Shown here in pieces: positions 15,727 to 23,600 of a stretch of 64,000 nucleotides of DNA (position 1 is the first letter of the stretch; each line of letters starts with the position of its first letter). The stretch is from Opitutaceae bacterium TAV5 (GTDB lineage: Bacteria > Verrucomicrobiota > Verrucomicrobiia > Opitutales > Opitutaceae). The stretch covers positions 3,085,001 through 3,149,000 of the forward strand of contig CP007053.1 of the NCBI GenBank assembly GCA_000242935.3. The letters run 5' to 3'. The translations under genes were made by a program, and so were the position numbers. The notes beneath the pieces are model-generated. The model worked only from the letters and a program-made list of their open reading frames with translations. It searched no databases and was not told the origin of the DNA.

Positions 15727-16815
15727 CTACAGGTCGTCGTCGTGGGTGGTGGCGAGGGAGGAGGCTTTCTGGTATTCGGTGACGCGGCCCTCGAAGAAGT
15801 TTTGTTCCTTCTTGATGTCCATCATCTCGGCGAGCCAGGGGAGCGGGTTTTTGATGGTGCCGCCGGAAAGCGGGGCAAGGCCGACGCCTTCGAGGCGACG
15901 GTCGGCGATATAGTCGATGTAGTTGAGAAACTCGTCCACGGCCAGGCCGACGGCATTGACCGGGAGGCAGTCGCGGATGAATTCCTTCTCGAGCGCGACG
16001 GCTTCGCGCATGGTTTCGCGGAGTTCCTCCTTGAAACCGGACGTCCAGATTTCGGGGTTCTCCTCGACGAGATCCATGAGGAGATTGCGGAAAACCTCGA
16101 TGTGGTTGCTCTCGTCGCGCAGGGTGTAGCGGAACATCTGGCCGATGCCGGGGAACTTGTTCTGGCGGTAGAGCGAGAGGATCATGCCGAAGAGCCCGTA
16201 AAACTGTGTGCCCTCCATGCACTGGCCGAAGAGGAACATGTTGCGAGCGAGGAGCTGCTTGTTCTCGGGCTGCGTGAGGTCGATGTCGCGGCGGAGCTCG
16301 CGGGAGTTTTTGGTGACGAACTCGTTTTTGCGGACGATGGTCGGGATGTCCTCGAACATGGCCTCGCACTCGTGCGGGTTGATGCCGAGGGAGGAGATCA
16401 TGTAGAGGAGCGAGTCGGCATGGATGTTTTCCTCGTGGGCATGGCGGCCGAGGACGAGCTTGAGCTCGGGAGCGGTGACGAGTTCGCGGGTGACGTGCTG
16501 GATGTTGTCGCCGACGATGCCCTCGGCGGCGGAAAAGTAGCCGATGCCCATGCGGATGATCCAGCGCTCCTGGTCGGAGACGGCGCGCTCGTCGCGCCAC
16601 TGCTCGATGTCCTTGCCCATGGGGATGTCCTCGGGCTCCCAGTGGTTGGCCTTCATGGTGCGGTAGAGATCGTAGGCCCACTGGTATTTGAGCGGGAGGA
16701 GGTTGAAGGTCATGGTCTCGCGACCGTTGATGACGCGCTTGGCGGCGAAGGCCGCTTCGGCTTTGGCCTGATCGAGGACGAAGGTTTTGGTTCCGACGGT
16801 GAAGGACTTTTGCAT
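15727..16815 (-). CDS. nrdB: Class I ribonucleotide reductase small (beta) subunit, class Ic-like without radical tyrosine
   Basis: This 362-residue protein houses the dinuclear metal site that starts radical chemistry in NrdA. Ligands are visible: Glu98 (GYFSAAEGIVGDN, Asp in E. coli), Glu129 and His132 (EENIH), Glu201 (MEGTQFY), Glu235 and His238 (RDESNH). The position four after His132, Tyr122 in E. coli and Phe127 in Chlamydia, is Leu136; Tyr138 follows two residues later, as Tyr129 does in Chlamydia. Glu in place of Asp at the first ligand plus a non-Tyr radical position is the mark of class Ic (Mn/Fe) enzymes. The C-terminus (RVTEYQKASS) keeps the interface Tyr348. The start at 16815 has no competitor. 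nrdA follows downstream. Confidence 0.93.
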   Translation of the reverse strand: MQKSFTVGTKTFVLDQAKAEAAFAAKRVINGRETMTFNLLPLKYQWAYDLYRTMKANHWEPEDIPMGKDIEQWRDERAVSDQERWIIRMGIGYFSAAEGIVGDNIQHVTRELVTAPELKLVLGRHAHEENIHADSLLYMISSLGINPHECEAMFEDIPTIVRKNEFVTKNSRELRRDIDLTQPENKQLLARNMFLFGQCMEGTQFYGLFGMILSLYRQNKFPGIGQMFRYTLRDESNHIEVFRNLLMDLVEENPEIWTSGFKEELRETMREAVALEKEFIRDCLPVNAVGLAVDEFLNYIDYIADRRLEGVGLAPLSGGTIKNPLPWLAEMMDIKKEQNFFEGRVTEYQKASSLATTHDDDL

Positions 16816-17005
16816 GAGAAAACGACTGGGGAAACGTGACGAGCGTGAGCGGCAGATGGAGAGGGCGGGCGTCGTGAGACGGAAACGGCGAAGGACAGTG
16901 ATGCGATGGGTGCGACGACCGGAAAATGTGGCAGAAAGGGACGGATTTTTAGTCCACTTATGGAGTAATCAATCCCGACTTATTCGTAGTTGCTGACGTG
17001 TTATT
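16816..17005. other. nrdB upstream region
   Basis: No gene is seen here. On the minus strand it presumably carries the nrdB promoter (AT-rich stretch around 16945-16990), but no unambiguous -35/-10 pair could be picked. Confidence 0.4.
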
Positions 17006-17025
17006 AACCACAACGGGTTGTGGTT
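17006..17025. promoter_or_regulatory. Perfect palindrome upstream of nrdB (possible operator)
   Basis: AACCACAACGGGTTGTGGTT is a perfect 9-bp inverted repeat with a 2-bp centre, 190 bp upstream of the nrdB start. The ACCACAA/TTGTGGT halves look faintly like NrdR-box halves (ACACWATAT), but the centre is GC-rich, so NrdR binding is only a guess. A partial repeat, GACCACAATGG, follows at 17038. The rest of 17026-17320 shows nothing recognisable. Confidence 0.4.
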
Positions 17026-17320
17026 CCTGAGTTGGTAGACCACAATGGATGGGATTGTCGGAACGGCAGGTCAAACGTCTTTTGGTACTTTCAGGGAGGA
17101 AAAACGCACTTTTTTTGCTTGCCGCACCGGTCCCGGTTTCCCTTGCCCGGAGAAGGGACAGGGCAACCGGGAGCCGGTGATGTCTTCAGGCTCATGCGTG
17201 CGAGCCGGGGCGAGGCGTGACGACCGGGGCTACGCGGGGCATAACCCCGCCTGTTATAATTATCCTGCATACTCCACGCGTATCCGGCCGATCATCACGG
17301 AAGCCGGACAACCACTTGAA

Positions 17321-17490
17321 ATTTAACGTTTAACATTTAGCGCTCAATGAAAACACCGGAAACAGTCTGTTTGGCGAATGGAATCCCGTCAGCCGGCATC
17401 CTGTTTAATGTTAAATGTTAACGGATGTTACGCAGACGCCCGCGCTACAGCGCATTGCGTAACATCAGATGTTAAGTGTTTAATGTTAAA
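17321..17490. repeat. TTTAACATTTAA repeats flanking a long hairpin
   Basis: TTTAAC/GTTAAA-type tracts at 17321-17340, 17403-17421 and 17469-17490 surround a palindrome at 17424-17466. Its arms are GATGTTACGCA and TGCGTAACATC (11 bp, exact), with an inner GCGC-TACA-GCGC stem. It lies just past the end of the LacI gene (17555, minus) and may serve as its terminator, though no U-tract is present. Confidence 0.5.
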
Positions 17491-17554
17491 ACGTTCTCCG
17501 CCATCATTCGAACAGCTCGTCTGCATCACCCGGTCTTGCGATGAACTATCCGGG

Positions 17555-18592
17555 CTACCTTCGCGGTTCCACCCAGGCCCCCTCGACGAGAATCTCGCGC
17601 CGGTGCTCGGGCAGTCCGCGCTCGTTGTGCGTGAGCTGGTTGACGACAAGGTCGCAGGCCATCTCGCCGACCAGCGTATTGTTTTCGTCGATACCCGGGA
17701 ACGGCGAGTTTGCCGGACGATTCAGGCATACGAGCAACGTGCCGCCGCCTCCCGCATCGCCGCCGCGTGCAAGCGGCGACACGCCCATCGTTTCCAGCCA
17801 CCGGGCCTCCTCGCCGAGCAGCGTGACGAGCCCGTCGGGCTTCCAGCGTTTGTGCCAGGCCCGGAATGTGGCGAGGGGCGTGTCGTGAATCGTGCCGACG
17901 AATACGGGCAGCCGCCGTGCCTTCGGGATCTGCGCCTGCGCCACGAGGTAGCCGGCTATCCAGTTGGCATCGACGCCGCGGACGGCATTTTTCGGCAGGC
18001 AGAAGCCGATGCGCCGGCACCCGCGCTTCACCAGCCGGGCAAACGCGTGATCCATGTTATGCCGGTGATGCGAGGAGACGCGATCCACGACGGGTGAAGT
18101 CCATGTGTAGCTGACGGTGGCGCAGGCGTAGTTTTCCCAACGCAGCCGGACCGCCGGACGCTGCGCGTGCTTGGGCGCGGCGAGAATCACGCCGATGATG
18201 CCGCGCGCATGAAGCTGGCGGTCGATGGCCTCGTCGCTCATCCCCGGGCCGCGCAGGCAAAAACACTCCGTGCGATAACCGCGCAGGGCGGCGCGACGCT
18301 GGTAGCCGGCATACTGGGCGGTGTAGGTGTTGCGTTCCTGAGCGAGCCATTCCTCTTTCGACGCGTTGTCGAGCAGGATGGCGATGCACCCGAGGCTCTG
18401 CGGCGCACGTCCCGCGCGGATACGCGCCATGAGGGTGGTGACAAACGGACTGGCGCGATAACCCATCTTGCGGGCCGCTTCCTGCACGCGCTTTTTCGTT
18501 TCGGCGGCGACGAGCGGATGATCTCGCAGTGCCATCGAGACGGTGGCCTGGGTGAGCCCGAGCTTTTGGGCGATCTCGCGCTGATTGGCCAT
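17555..18592 (-). CDS. LacI-family transcriptional regulator
   Basis: The 345-residue protein has an N-terminal HTH (QREIAQKLGLTQATVSMALRD, then TKKRVQEAARKMGYRASPFV) and a full PBP1-like sensor (GCIAILLDN, GVILAAPK, RIGFCLP, PDGLVTLLGEE). It is paralogous to the LacI proteins at 1-519 and 57327-58400, sharing the large-sensor type. Effector and targets are unknown. It lies downstream of two PIN-type toxin-antitoxin modules on the same strand, with only 54 bp to the last toxin gene. The nearest saccharide operon starts at 20454 on the opposite strand. A Gly-rich loop (ARGGDAGGGG) interrupts the sensor near residue 280. Confidence 0.88.
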   Translation of the reverse strand: MANQREIAQKLGLTQATVSMALRDHPLVAAETKKRVQEAARKMGYRASPFVTTLMARIRAGRAPQSLGCIAILLDNASKEEWLAQERNTYTAQYAGYQRRAALRGYRTECFCLRGPGMSDEAIDRQLHARGIIGVILAAPKHAQRPAVRLRWENYACATVSYTWTSPVVDRVSSHHRHNMDHAFARLVKRGCRRIGFCLPKNAVRGVDANWIAGYLVAQAQIPKARRLPVFVGTIHDTPLATFRAWHKRWKPDGLVTLLGEEARWLETMGVSPLARGGDAGGGGTLLVCLNRPANSPFPGIDENNTLVGEMACDLVVNQLTHNERGLPEHRREILVEGAWVEPRR

Positions 18593-18646
18593 GGGATTGA
18601 AGCGACTTCGGCGGGGGGGAATCGAAAAGGCTTTACCGGTTGCGCG

Positions 18647-19078
18647 TCATCCGATCCGGACAGCTTTCAACCCGAGCGCGCTGGCGGCGGCGATCTGGTG
18701 GGTGTCGTGCGAATGCACCTCATCAAAACCGTGATGCAGCGCAGTCACCAGGTGCAGGCAATCGGCCGCGCGCAGAAACACATTTTCAGGGAGTGTCGCA
18801 TAGGTCCGGGCCGCCTGCTCCGGAATGCCTCCATCCAGAGGGAACCATGTCCAGTAACCGCCGATGTCATCCTGGGCAAACTGCCGGGCAGCGGCTTGGA
18901 AATCCTCCCGGCTCCATTTTTTTTCACGGAGGCGGCGGTGAAAAACGGCCATCAGTTCCGTGCGCGCCAGCTCGGACGCAAAGACCGAAGGTCGAGCGTC
19001 CAGCCAGGCCCGGACGGCGGCGGACTCCGGCTCCGGCACATAATACTTGGCGAGGGTCGAGGTATCGCAAAAGGCCAT
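18647..19078 (-). CDS. PIN-domain ribonuclease toxin (VapC-like)
   Basis: The 143-residue protein starts with the PIN motif MAFCDTSTLAKYYVPE (Asp5). ELARTELMAVFHR carries the conserved Glu. RAADCLHLVTAL carries the third acidic residue, with D-x-x-H/L context, and VHSHDTHQIAAA the fourth. VapC toxins cleave RNA, often tRNA. The adjacent upstream gene (19096-19362) is the matching Phd-type antitoxin, 17 bp away in the same orientation, forming a complete module. Confidence 0.85.
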   Translation of the reverse strand: MAFCDTSTLAKYYVPEPESAAVRAWLDARPSVFASELARTELMAVFHRRLREKKWSREDFQAAARQFAQDDIGGYWTWFPLDGGIPEQAARTYATLPENVFLRAADCLHLVTALHHGFDEVHSHDTHQIAAASALGLKAVRIG

Positions 19079-19095
19079 CGGGAATACGCCTCCTT

Positions 19096-19362
19096 TCAGC
19101 GTTCACCGCGCACGGCATCAAGGTCATCGAGCACATCGCCACCCGGCACGCTGGCGGCATGGCCTGCTTTCTTCAGCAACGCCGCGTATTCAGGAAGCAC
19201 TACGCGGCGACGGCGTTTTCCCGGCATGGCCGAGACAGGGGCGAGCACGGCGATCAATCGTCCGCGATCCGTGATCGGCGTGGGCGTTTTGGCCTTGCCG
19301 GCAAGGCGGACATGCTCGCCGGTTTTGGCGTGAAGTTCCTTGATGGTGATCGTGGCAGGCAT
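19096..19362 (-). CDS. Antitoxin of the Phd/YefM (prevent-host-death) type
   Basis: The 88-residue protein begins PATITIKELHAKTGEHVRLA, the N-terminal Phd fold that binds operator DNA, with TPTPITDRGRLIAVLAPVSA as the typical 'v.itdrGkpvA.l.p' strand. A basic, then acidic, C-terminus (ending DVLDDLDAVRGER) probably wraps the toxin. It precedes the VapC-like gene by 17 bp. Such antitoxins usually autorepress the pair. Confidence 0.8.
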   Translation of the reverse strand: MPATITIKELHAKTGEHVRLAGKAKTPTPITDRGRLIAVLAPVSAMPGKRRRRVVLPEYAALLKKAGHAASVPGGDVLDDLDAVRGER

Positions 19363-19444
19363 GGTGTCACAGTGTCACTTTCCGGATACGGGTCAAGCGG
19401 CAGGGCGCCGGCCTGCTGCATGATTTGCCGCGAATTGCCCGACG

Positions 19445-19906
19445 CTACTCTCCCGCAAGGCGCAAGGCTTCGGCCAGGATACCCGGGCCGAGGTGGAAAC
19501 CACTCGCATCAAGCGCATCCAGCAAGGGCCTGACCAAGGGGACCACTCCGAATTCTTTTGCCTTGAGCAACAATCCGACGGTTCCGGTCACCGGCACTCC
19601 CAGGCGGGCGGCGACCGCCCTTGCCTTGCGATCATCGAGTATCACGCGTATCCCCTTTTCCTGGGCCAGCGCAATAGCCTCGGATTCCCCGGCATCCACC
19701 ATCATCCGCAACGAGGCTACCAGTGCCCGGTCGGCAGGCGGGACAATTTGCAACCAGGCGGGACGCGCGCCGAATTCCTTTTCCACGGCAGGCGGCGCCC
19801 ATGCGGGTTGCAGCAACGCGTCGATGACGTCCAGCCGTCCGATGTTATCGAGGCCGATCAGGCAGGTGCTGTCCAATACGGCGGCGATTTTGGCCGGAGC
19901 TACCAT
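19445..19906 (-). CDS. DUF3368-type PIN-like toxin
   Basis: The 153-residue protein opens with IAAVLDSTCLIGLDNIGRLD, a PIN-like strand with Asp. GESEAIALAQEKGIRVILDDRKARAVA follows, then VTGTVGLLLKAKEFG, which is the DUF3368 signature. Members are PIN-related nucleases found with UPF0175 antitoxins. Its start overlaps the end of the UPF0175 gene by 7 bases, so the two form one operon. Confidence 0.8.
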   Translation of the reverse strand: MVAPAKIAAVLDSTCLIGLDNIGRLDVIDALLQPAWAPPAVEKEFGARPAWLQIVPPADRALVASLRMMVDAGESEAIALAQEKGIRVILDDRKARAVAARLGVPVTGTVGLLLKAKEFGVVPLVRPLLDALDASGFHLGPGILAEALRLAGE

Positions 19907-20133
19907 GCCAGATCGTCAGCCAGTTCAGATGCCGCGTGGTTCGCAACGGGTATTCCCTGCTGGCCGAGCACATCGAGAAATGTCCGTTTGGACAGATTGG
20001 CGACGGTGGCGGCCTGCCCGGCGCTCAATCGCCCCGCTTCGAAAAGTTTTATGGCAAGCATCAACCGGGCATCCTCCTTGGGCACGAACGGCGGCAATGT
20101 GACTTCCAGGATATTTTCCGGTATGGCAGGCAT
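19900..20133 (-). CDS. UPF0175-family antitoxin
   Basis: The 77-residue protein has the UPF0175 pattern: PENILEVTLPP, then DARLMLAIKLFEAGRLSAGQ, AATVANLSKRTFLDVLGQQG (an HTH-like segment) and IPVANH with an acidic end. The ATG at 20133 is chosen because it starts directly at the family's N-terminus; the frame is open to 20490 but without family similarity. It overlaps and is paired with the DUF3368 toxin. Confidence 0.8.
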   Translation of the reverse strand: MPAIPENILEVTLPPFVPKEDARLMLAIKLFEAGRLSAGQAATVANLSKRTFLDVLGQQGIPVANHAASELADDLAW

Positions 20134-20453
20134 GGGGGCAAAATGCGCCCGCTTGCCTCCAAAATCAATCTTTCGCTCATGAATGCCGATTTCCCGGCGA
20201 CGAACACGGCCCGGGTTTCCCCGAGCAAGCTTCGGATACCCGTCCGAAGCGGACGAAGGTCTTCGACGCTTGTGCCAGATCGGGCATATTGTTCCCGTGC
20301 ACACCTCCCCCCCGGATCGCCAGGCTTCAATCCAACAAGTGAACCGGGTTTCATGGTATTTTATCGTGATAAATAAATGAAGTTTTGTCAGAAAACCGGA
20401 AACCCTGCCTCTTGTTCGCAACACCCATTTACAGCAGAACGCCCCTCCCCGCC
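20134..20453. other. Intergenic region between the UPF0175 gene and the pseudopilin gene
   Basis: No gene is supported here. It contains the divergent start regions of the toxin-antitoxin module and the saccharide operon, and the palindrome at 20360-20373. Confidence 0.4.
20360..20373. promoter_or_regulatory. Palindromic operator candidate upstream of the 20.4-34.8 kb operon
   Basis: TTTATCGTGATAAA is a perfect 6-bp inverted repeat around GT, in an AT-rich island about 80 bp before the pseudopilin ATG. Its symmetry and location suggest a repressor site. No second copy was seen in the window. Confidence 0.4.
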
Positions 20454-21203
20454 ATGATTCCGATTCTCTCAAAACCAGATTTCTGCCCATCCCGGTGCCT
20501 GTCGATCCGCAACCGGGGCTTCACCCTCGTCGAGCTGATTGTGGTCATCGCAATCATCGGCATCCTTGCCGGCATTCTGATCCCGACTGCCCTCCATGTT
20601 CGTTATTTGGCACGGATTGCCCAGTGCTCCTCCAACCTCCGGCAGATATTTTTGACGTTCGAGCTTTACGCCGCCGACCACAAGAACCACTGGCCGCCCT
20701 CCCGCTTGGCAAACGAGTCGGGCACCACAACGGCCTCCTATCCCTATATCATCAAGGACTATGTTTACGGGAACCGGTATGGGAGTACTCCGGGGGGCTC
20801 CGCCTCCATGTATGTCTGTTCCGAATGGAAGGTGCAACTCGACTGGACCGGCGGCACCCATTACAGCATAAACGACTACCTCTACGCCGATCTGCCGGAC
20901 GGAAATTACAGCCCGGCTCCCAAAATGCGGATCACTCAACCTTCCCGCACCCTCCTGCTGGGCGACATGTGCTGGTGGGAGTCGTCACGGCAGTCGTTCG
21001 TCAACATCAATAGCTCGGGCCGGCTTCCCGGAACCGTTTACGATAAGAGAAATAATCCGCCGGCCTCCACCTCGCACACCAATGGCGGAGCCAATGTCCT
21101 CTTTGCCGACGGCCATGTCCGGTATTGGAAAAACAGCTACATTTATCGCGACGCAAAGTATTGGAACGGCGGTCCCGAGGATATCTGGTCGGCGGTCAAA
21201 TAG
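20454..21203 (+). CDS. Prepilin-type protein with H-X9-DG-like motif
   Basis: The 249-residue protein has the classic cleavage site RNRG/FTLVELIVVIAIIGIL (G-F with Glu +5), then ARIAQCSSNLRQIF and a C-terminal HTNGGANVLFADGHVRYW block. The spacing between His and Asp-Gly is one residue longer than the usual nine. The ATG at 20454 gives a 20-residue basic leader; the frame is open to 20385. It is the first gene of a long operon of surface proteins and carbohydrate enzymes. The molecular role of this pseudopilin class is not known. Confidence 0.85.
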   Translation: MIPILSKPDFCPSRCLSIRNRGFTLVELIVVIAIIGILAGILIPTALHVRYLARIAQCSSNLRQIFLTFELYAADHKNHWPPSRLANESGTTTASYPYIIKDYVYGNRYGSTPGGSASMYVCSEWKVQLDWTGGTHYSINDYLYADLPDGNYSPAPKMRITQPSRTLLLGDMCWWESSRQSFVNINSSGRLPGTVYDKRNNPPASTSHTNGGANVLFADGHVRYWKNSYIYRDAKYWNGGPEDIWSAVK

Positions 21204-21316
21204 GCCGCGCTCCGTGTTCGCCCCTCCCGATCGCCAGGATACCAGCCTGCCTCTCGTTTTTCCCCGTCAGACCAACCCCGCAACTCTCCCCATCCCATTC
21301 CATCCCTACCTACACC

Positions 21317-22126
21317 ATGAAACCGTCACATCTCCACCTCCATGTTTTCGGAGCCATCCTGGCCGCCGCCTGCGTCCAGCTTTCCTATGCGCAAACCGCC
21401 TCGGATAATTTCAACGCCTATTCCGCAGGCGCTTTTGCTCCAGCGGGTGGGGCCGGATCTTGGATGCGTTTCTACGCAGGGAACAACCTCACAGGGTCTG
21501 AACCTTCGGGTCACTCTTGGTCCATTTCATCCGATTATGAATCCCCGTTCTCAGGCACGCCGGGAGGGCGGGGATTTGTCTATACGGATACATCGACCAC
21601 CACCGGCGCTGCGACGGGCTTGTTCTATGATCTCGGCGCCGGTTATACCCAGCTCAGCCTCTCGTTTGATTTCCAAATCATCACTCCCGGGCTCGGTCTG
21701 AATCTGATTGCTTCACAAACGACCAATAGGAGTGCCACCAGTGCGTGGCTGGGGCTGAGTAGTCCGCTTAGCTACAGCACTGGCCCTAGTAACCCCAATA
21801 CGGATTTGGGCACCGTGCTCACGCCTGGCATATGGTATCACATCGAGGCGGCCTATACGGTGGCCGGATCAGGGGGCACGGATTATTATACTGTTACGAT
21901 CACGCCTTTCGGGGGGGAGAGCGTGGTGCATTCGGCGCTCACATTCCGCTATGATGCGAACAGCATCCGTTACATCCAGTTCATAAGCACCGGAGGCAAT
22001 GTCCAGACCGGTTCCTTCGCCATCGACAATTTTTCCATTCCCGCCGTCCCCGTCCCCGAGCCTTCATCCACCGCTCTCCTGGTCGGCGTCTTCGCGCTGG
22101 CGTTTTTTCTTTGTCGGCGGCGCTGA
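21317..22126 (+). CDS. PEP-CTERM sorting-domain protein
   Basis: The 269-residue protein has a signal peptide (HLHVFGAILAAACVQLSYAQ). A jellyroll-like beta domain follows (DNFNAYSAGAFAP, FDFQI, WYHIEAAYTV, FAIDNFSI), of the type seen in laminin-like secreted proteins. The end is VPEPSSTALLVGVFALAFFLCRRR, a complete PEP-CTERM signal. It is probably exosortase-sorted to the cell surface. The ATG at 21317 gives the signal peptide; codons further upstream overlap the pseudopilin gene. Confidence 0.88.
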   Translation: MKPSHLHLHVFGAILAAACVQLSYAQTASDNFNAYSAGAFAPAGGAGSWMRFYAGNNLTGSEPSGHSWSISSDYESPFSGTPGGRGFVYTDTSTTTGAATGLFYDLGAGYTQLSLSFDFQIITPGLGLNLIASQTTNRSATSAWLGLSSPLSYSTGPSNPNTDLGTVLTPGIWYHIEAAYTVAGSGGTDYYTVTITPFGGESVVHSALTFRYDANSIRYIQFISTGGNVQTGSFAIDNFSIPAVPVPEPSSTALLVGVFALAFFLCRRR

Positions 22127-22207
22127 AAATGACGGCATCCTAGAGTCGGCCATCCCGTTGACGAGATGACCGGTCCCGCTCGTCCGCATCCCCCCATTCA
22201 CACTCGT

Positions 22208-23575
22208 ATGTCTCCCGGCAGGTATTCATGTTTGGTCCGTCTCGGCTGCATGATCTTCGCATTGGCAGCGACGCCGTTTGGTCTCGCGGCATCCGCCTCG
22301 CCCACCGTTCCCGCGGCGACCAACGCCGCGGTCCCTGAACCCGCGTTGCGCGACCTCAAGGAAGTCTTCCCGCGAAACGGGATTCCTCGCGTGCTGCGAA
22401 AACTGGAGGCCGGCCAAAGCCTGCGCGTCGCCTATCTGGGAGGAAGCATAACGGCGCAGAAAGGCTGGCGGGTGCAGAGCCTGGACTGGCTCCGCCGGCA
22501 ATATCCGCAGGCCAGGATCGACGAGATCAGGGCGACCGTGGGAGGCACGGGGTCGGAACTGGGCGTCTTCCGCCTGCGTTCCGATGTATTGGACAAAAAG
22601 CCCGATCTCCTGTTCGTGGAATTTGCGGTGAACGATGGCAAAGCCCGGCCATCCGACATCCACAAGTCGATCGAAGGCATCGTTCGCCAGACCTGGCGCA
22701 CGGTGCCCGATTGCGACATTGTTTTTATTTATACCGTCACCGGCTCCCACGTTCGCCGTCTGCGCATCGGGAAGATGGAGCCGGCGGCCTCCGCCATGGA
22801 AGACGTGGCCGATCACTATGGCATCCCTTCCATTCATTTCGGCGTGGAAATCGCCCGGCTCCTCCAGGAGGGCAAGCTGGTCATGTCTTCTTCCGGCGCC
22901 CGCGTGGAACGCGTGTCCGGCGAAGAACTCGACATGACGACTCCGCTTCCAACCGACGAGCAGGGCCGCATCGTGTTTTCCAGGGACGGAGTGCATCCTT
23001 ATCTCGATACCGGCCACATGCTCTACACCCGGACCTTCGTTCGCGCGATGGAGCCGATCCGCGCCGTCCGGGCGACAGCGCCTCTCGCCGCCACGCCGCG
23101 GACTTTGCGCGACCCGTTCGACGCCGGCAATTGGGAAAAGGCCACGGCCGTGCCTCTCGGCTCCAGTCCGGCGCTCCAGGTGGACGGTTCGTTTTCGGTG
23201 TCAAAAGACGGCGTCATCTGGCGCCTGGAGCCGGGGACGACGCTGCGCTTCCGGTTTCGCGGGACCAAGGTGGCGTTTTACGATTATCTCGGCCCGAACT
23301 CCGGCATGATAGAAGTGTCGCTTGACGGGGAGAAGCGGACGGTCACGCGCTTCGATGGCTATTGCACCTATCGCCGTCAGCACATGGTGGTTGTCGGCGA
23401 CAACCTGCCGCCGGGCGAACATGAAGTGACAGTCACCGTACTGGCCGATCAGGTGGACAAACGAAACATCCTCTTCGCGCGCAATCGGGAGGACTTTGAC
23501 AAGAATCCCGCCAAATATGAAGGCAACATCTGGCACGTGCGGTCGGTTCTCCTGATCGGGGAGCTGATTGAATAA
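22208..23575 (+). CDS. Secreted SGNH/GDSL-type esterase
   Basis: The 455-residue protein has a signal peptide (CMIFALAATPFGLAASA). SGNH blocks are visible: AYLGGSITA with nucleophile Ser80, GGTGSELG, EFAVND (Asn of block III) and DGVHP with Asp260 and His263. A C-terminal beta-domain (about 300-455: GTTLRFRFRGTKVAFYDYLG, GEHEVTVTVL) follows. Such enzymes remove acetyl or other acyl groups from polysaccharides. The in-frame start at 22166 lacks the clean signal start, so 22208 is used. It precedes the LamG lipoprotein gene by 25 bp. Confidence 0.85.
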   Translation: MSPGRYSCLVRLGCMIFALAATPFGLAASASPTVPAATNAAVPEPALRDLKEVFPRNGIPRVLRKLEAGQSLRVAYLGGSITAQKGWRVQSLDWLRRQYPQARIDEIRATVGGTGSELGVFRLRSDVLDKKPDLLFVEFAVNDGKARPSDIHKSIEGIVRQTWRTVPDCDIVFIYTVTGSHVRRLRIGKMEPAASAMEDVADHYGIPSIHFGVEIARLLQEGKLVMSSSGARVERVSGEELDMTTPLPTDEQGRIVFSRDGVHPYLDTGHMLYTRTFVRAMEPIRAVRATAPLAATPRTLRDPFDAGNWEKATAVPLGSSPALQVDGSFSVSKDGVIWRLEPGTTLRFRFRGTKVAFYDYLGPNSGMIEVSLDGEKRTVTRFDGYCTYRRQHMVVVGDNLPPGEHEVTVTVLADQVDKRNILFARNREDFDKNPAKYEGNIWHVRSVLLIGELIE

Positions 23576-23600
23576 AGCGCGGATCCAAGGAACACTTCGT

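Noticed and set aside
17020-17326. Short open frames upstream of nrdB
   Set aside because: No domain or family pattern; they begin inside the palindrome region and end in the repeat cluster.
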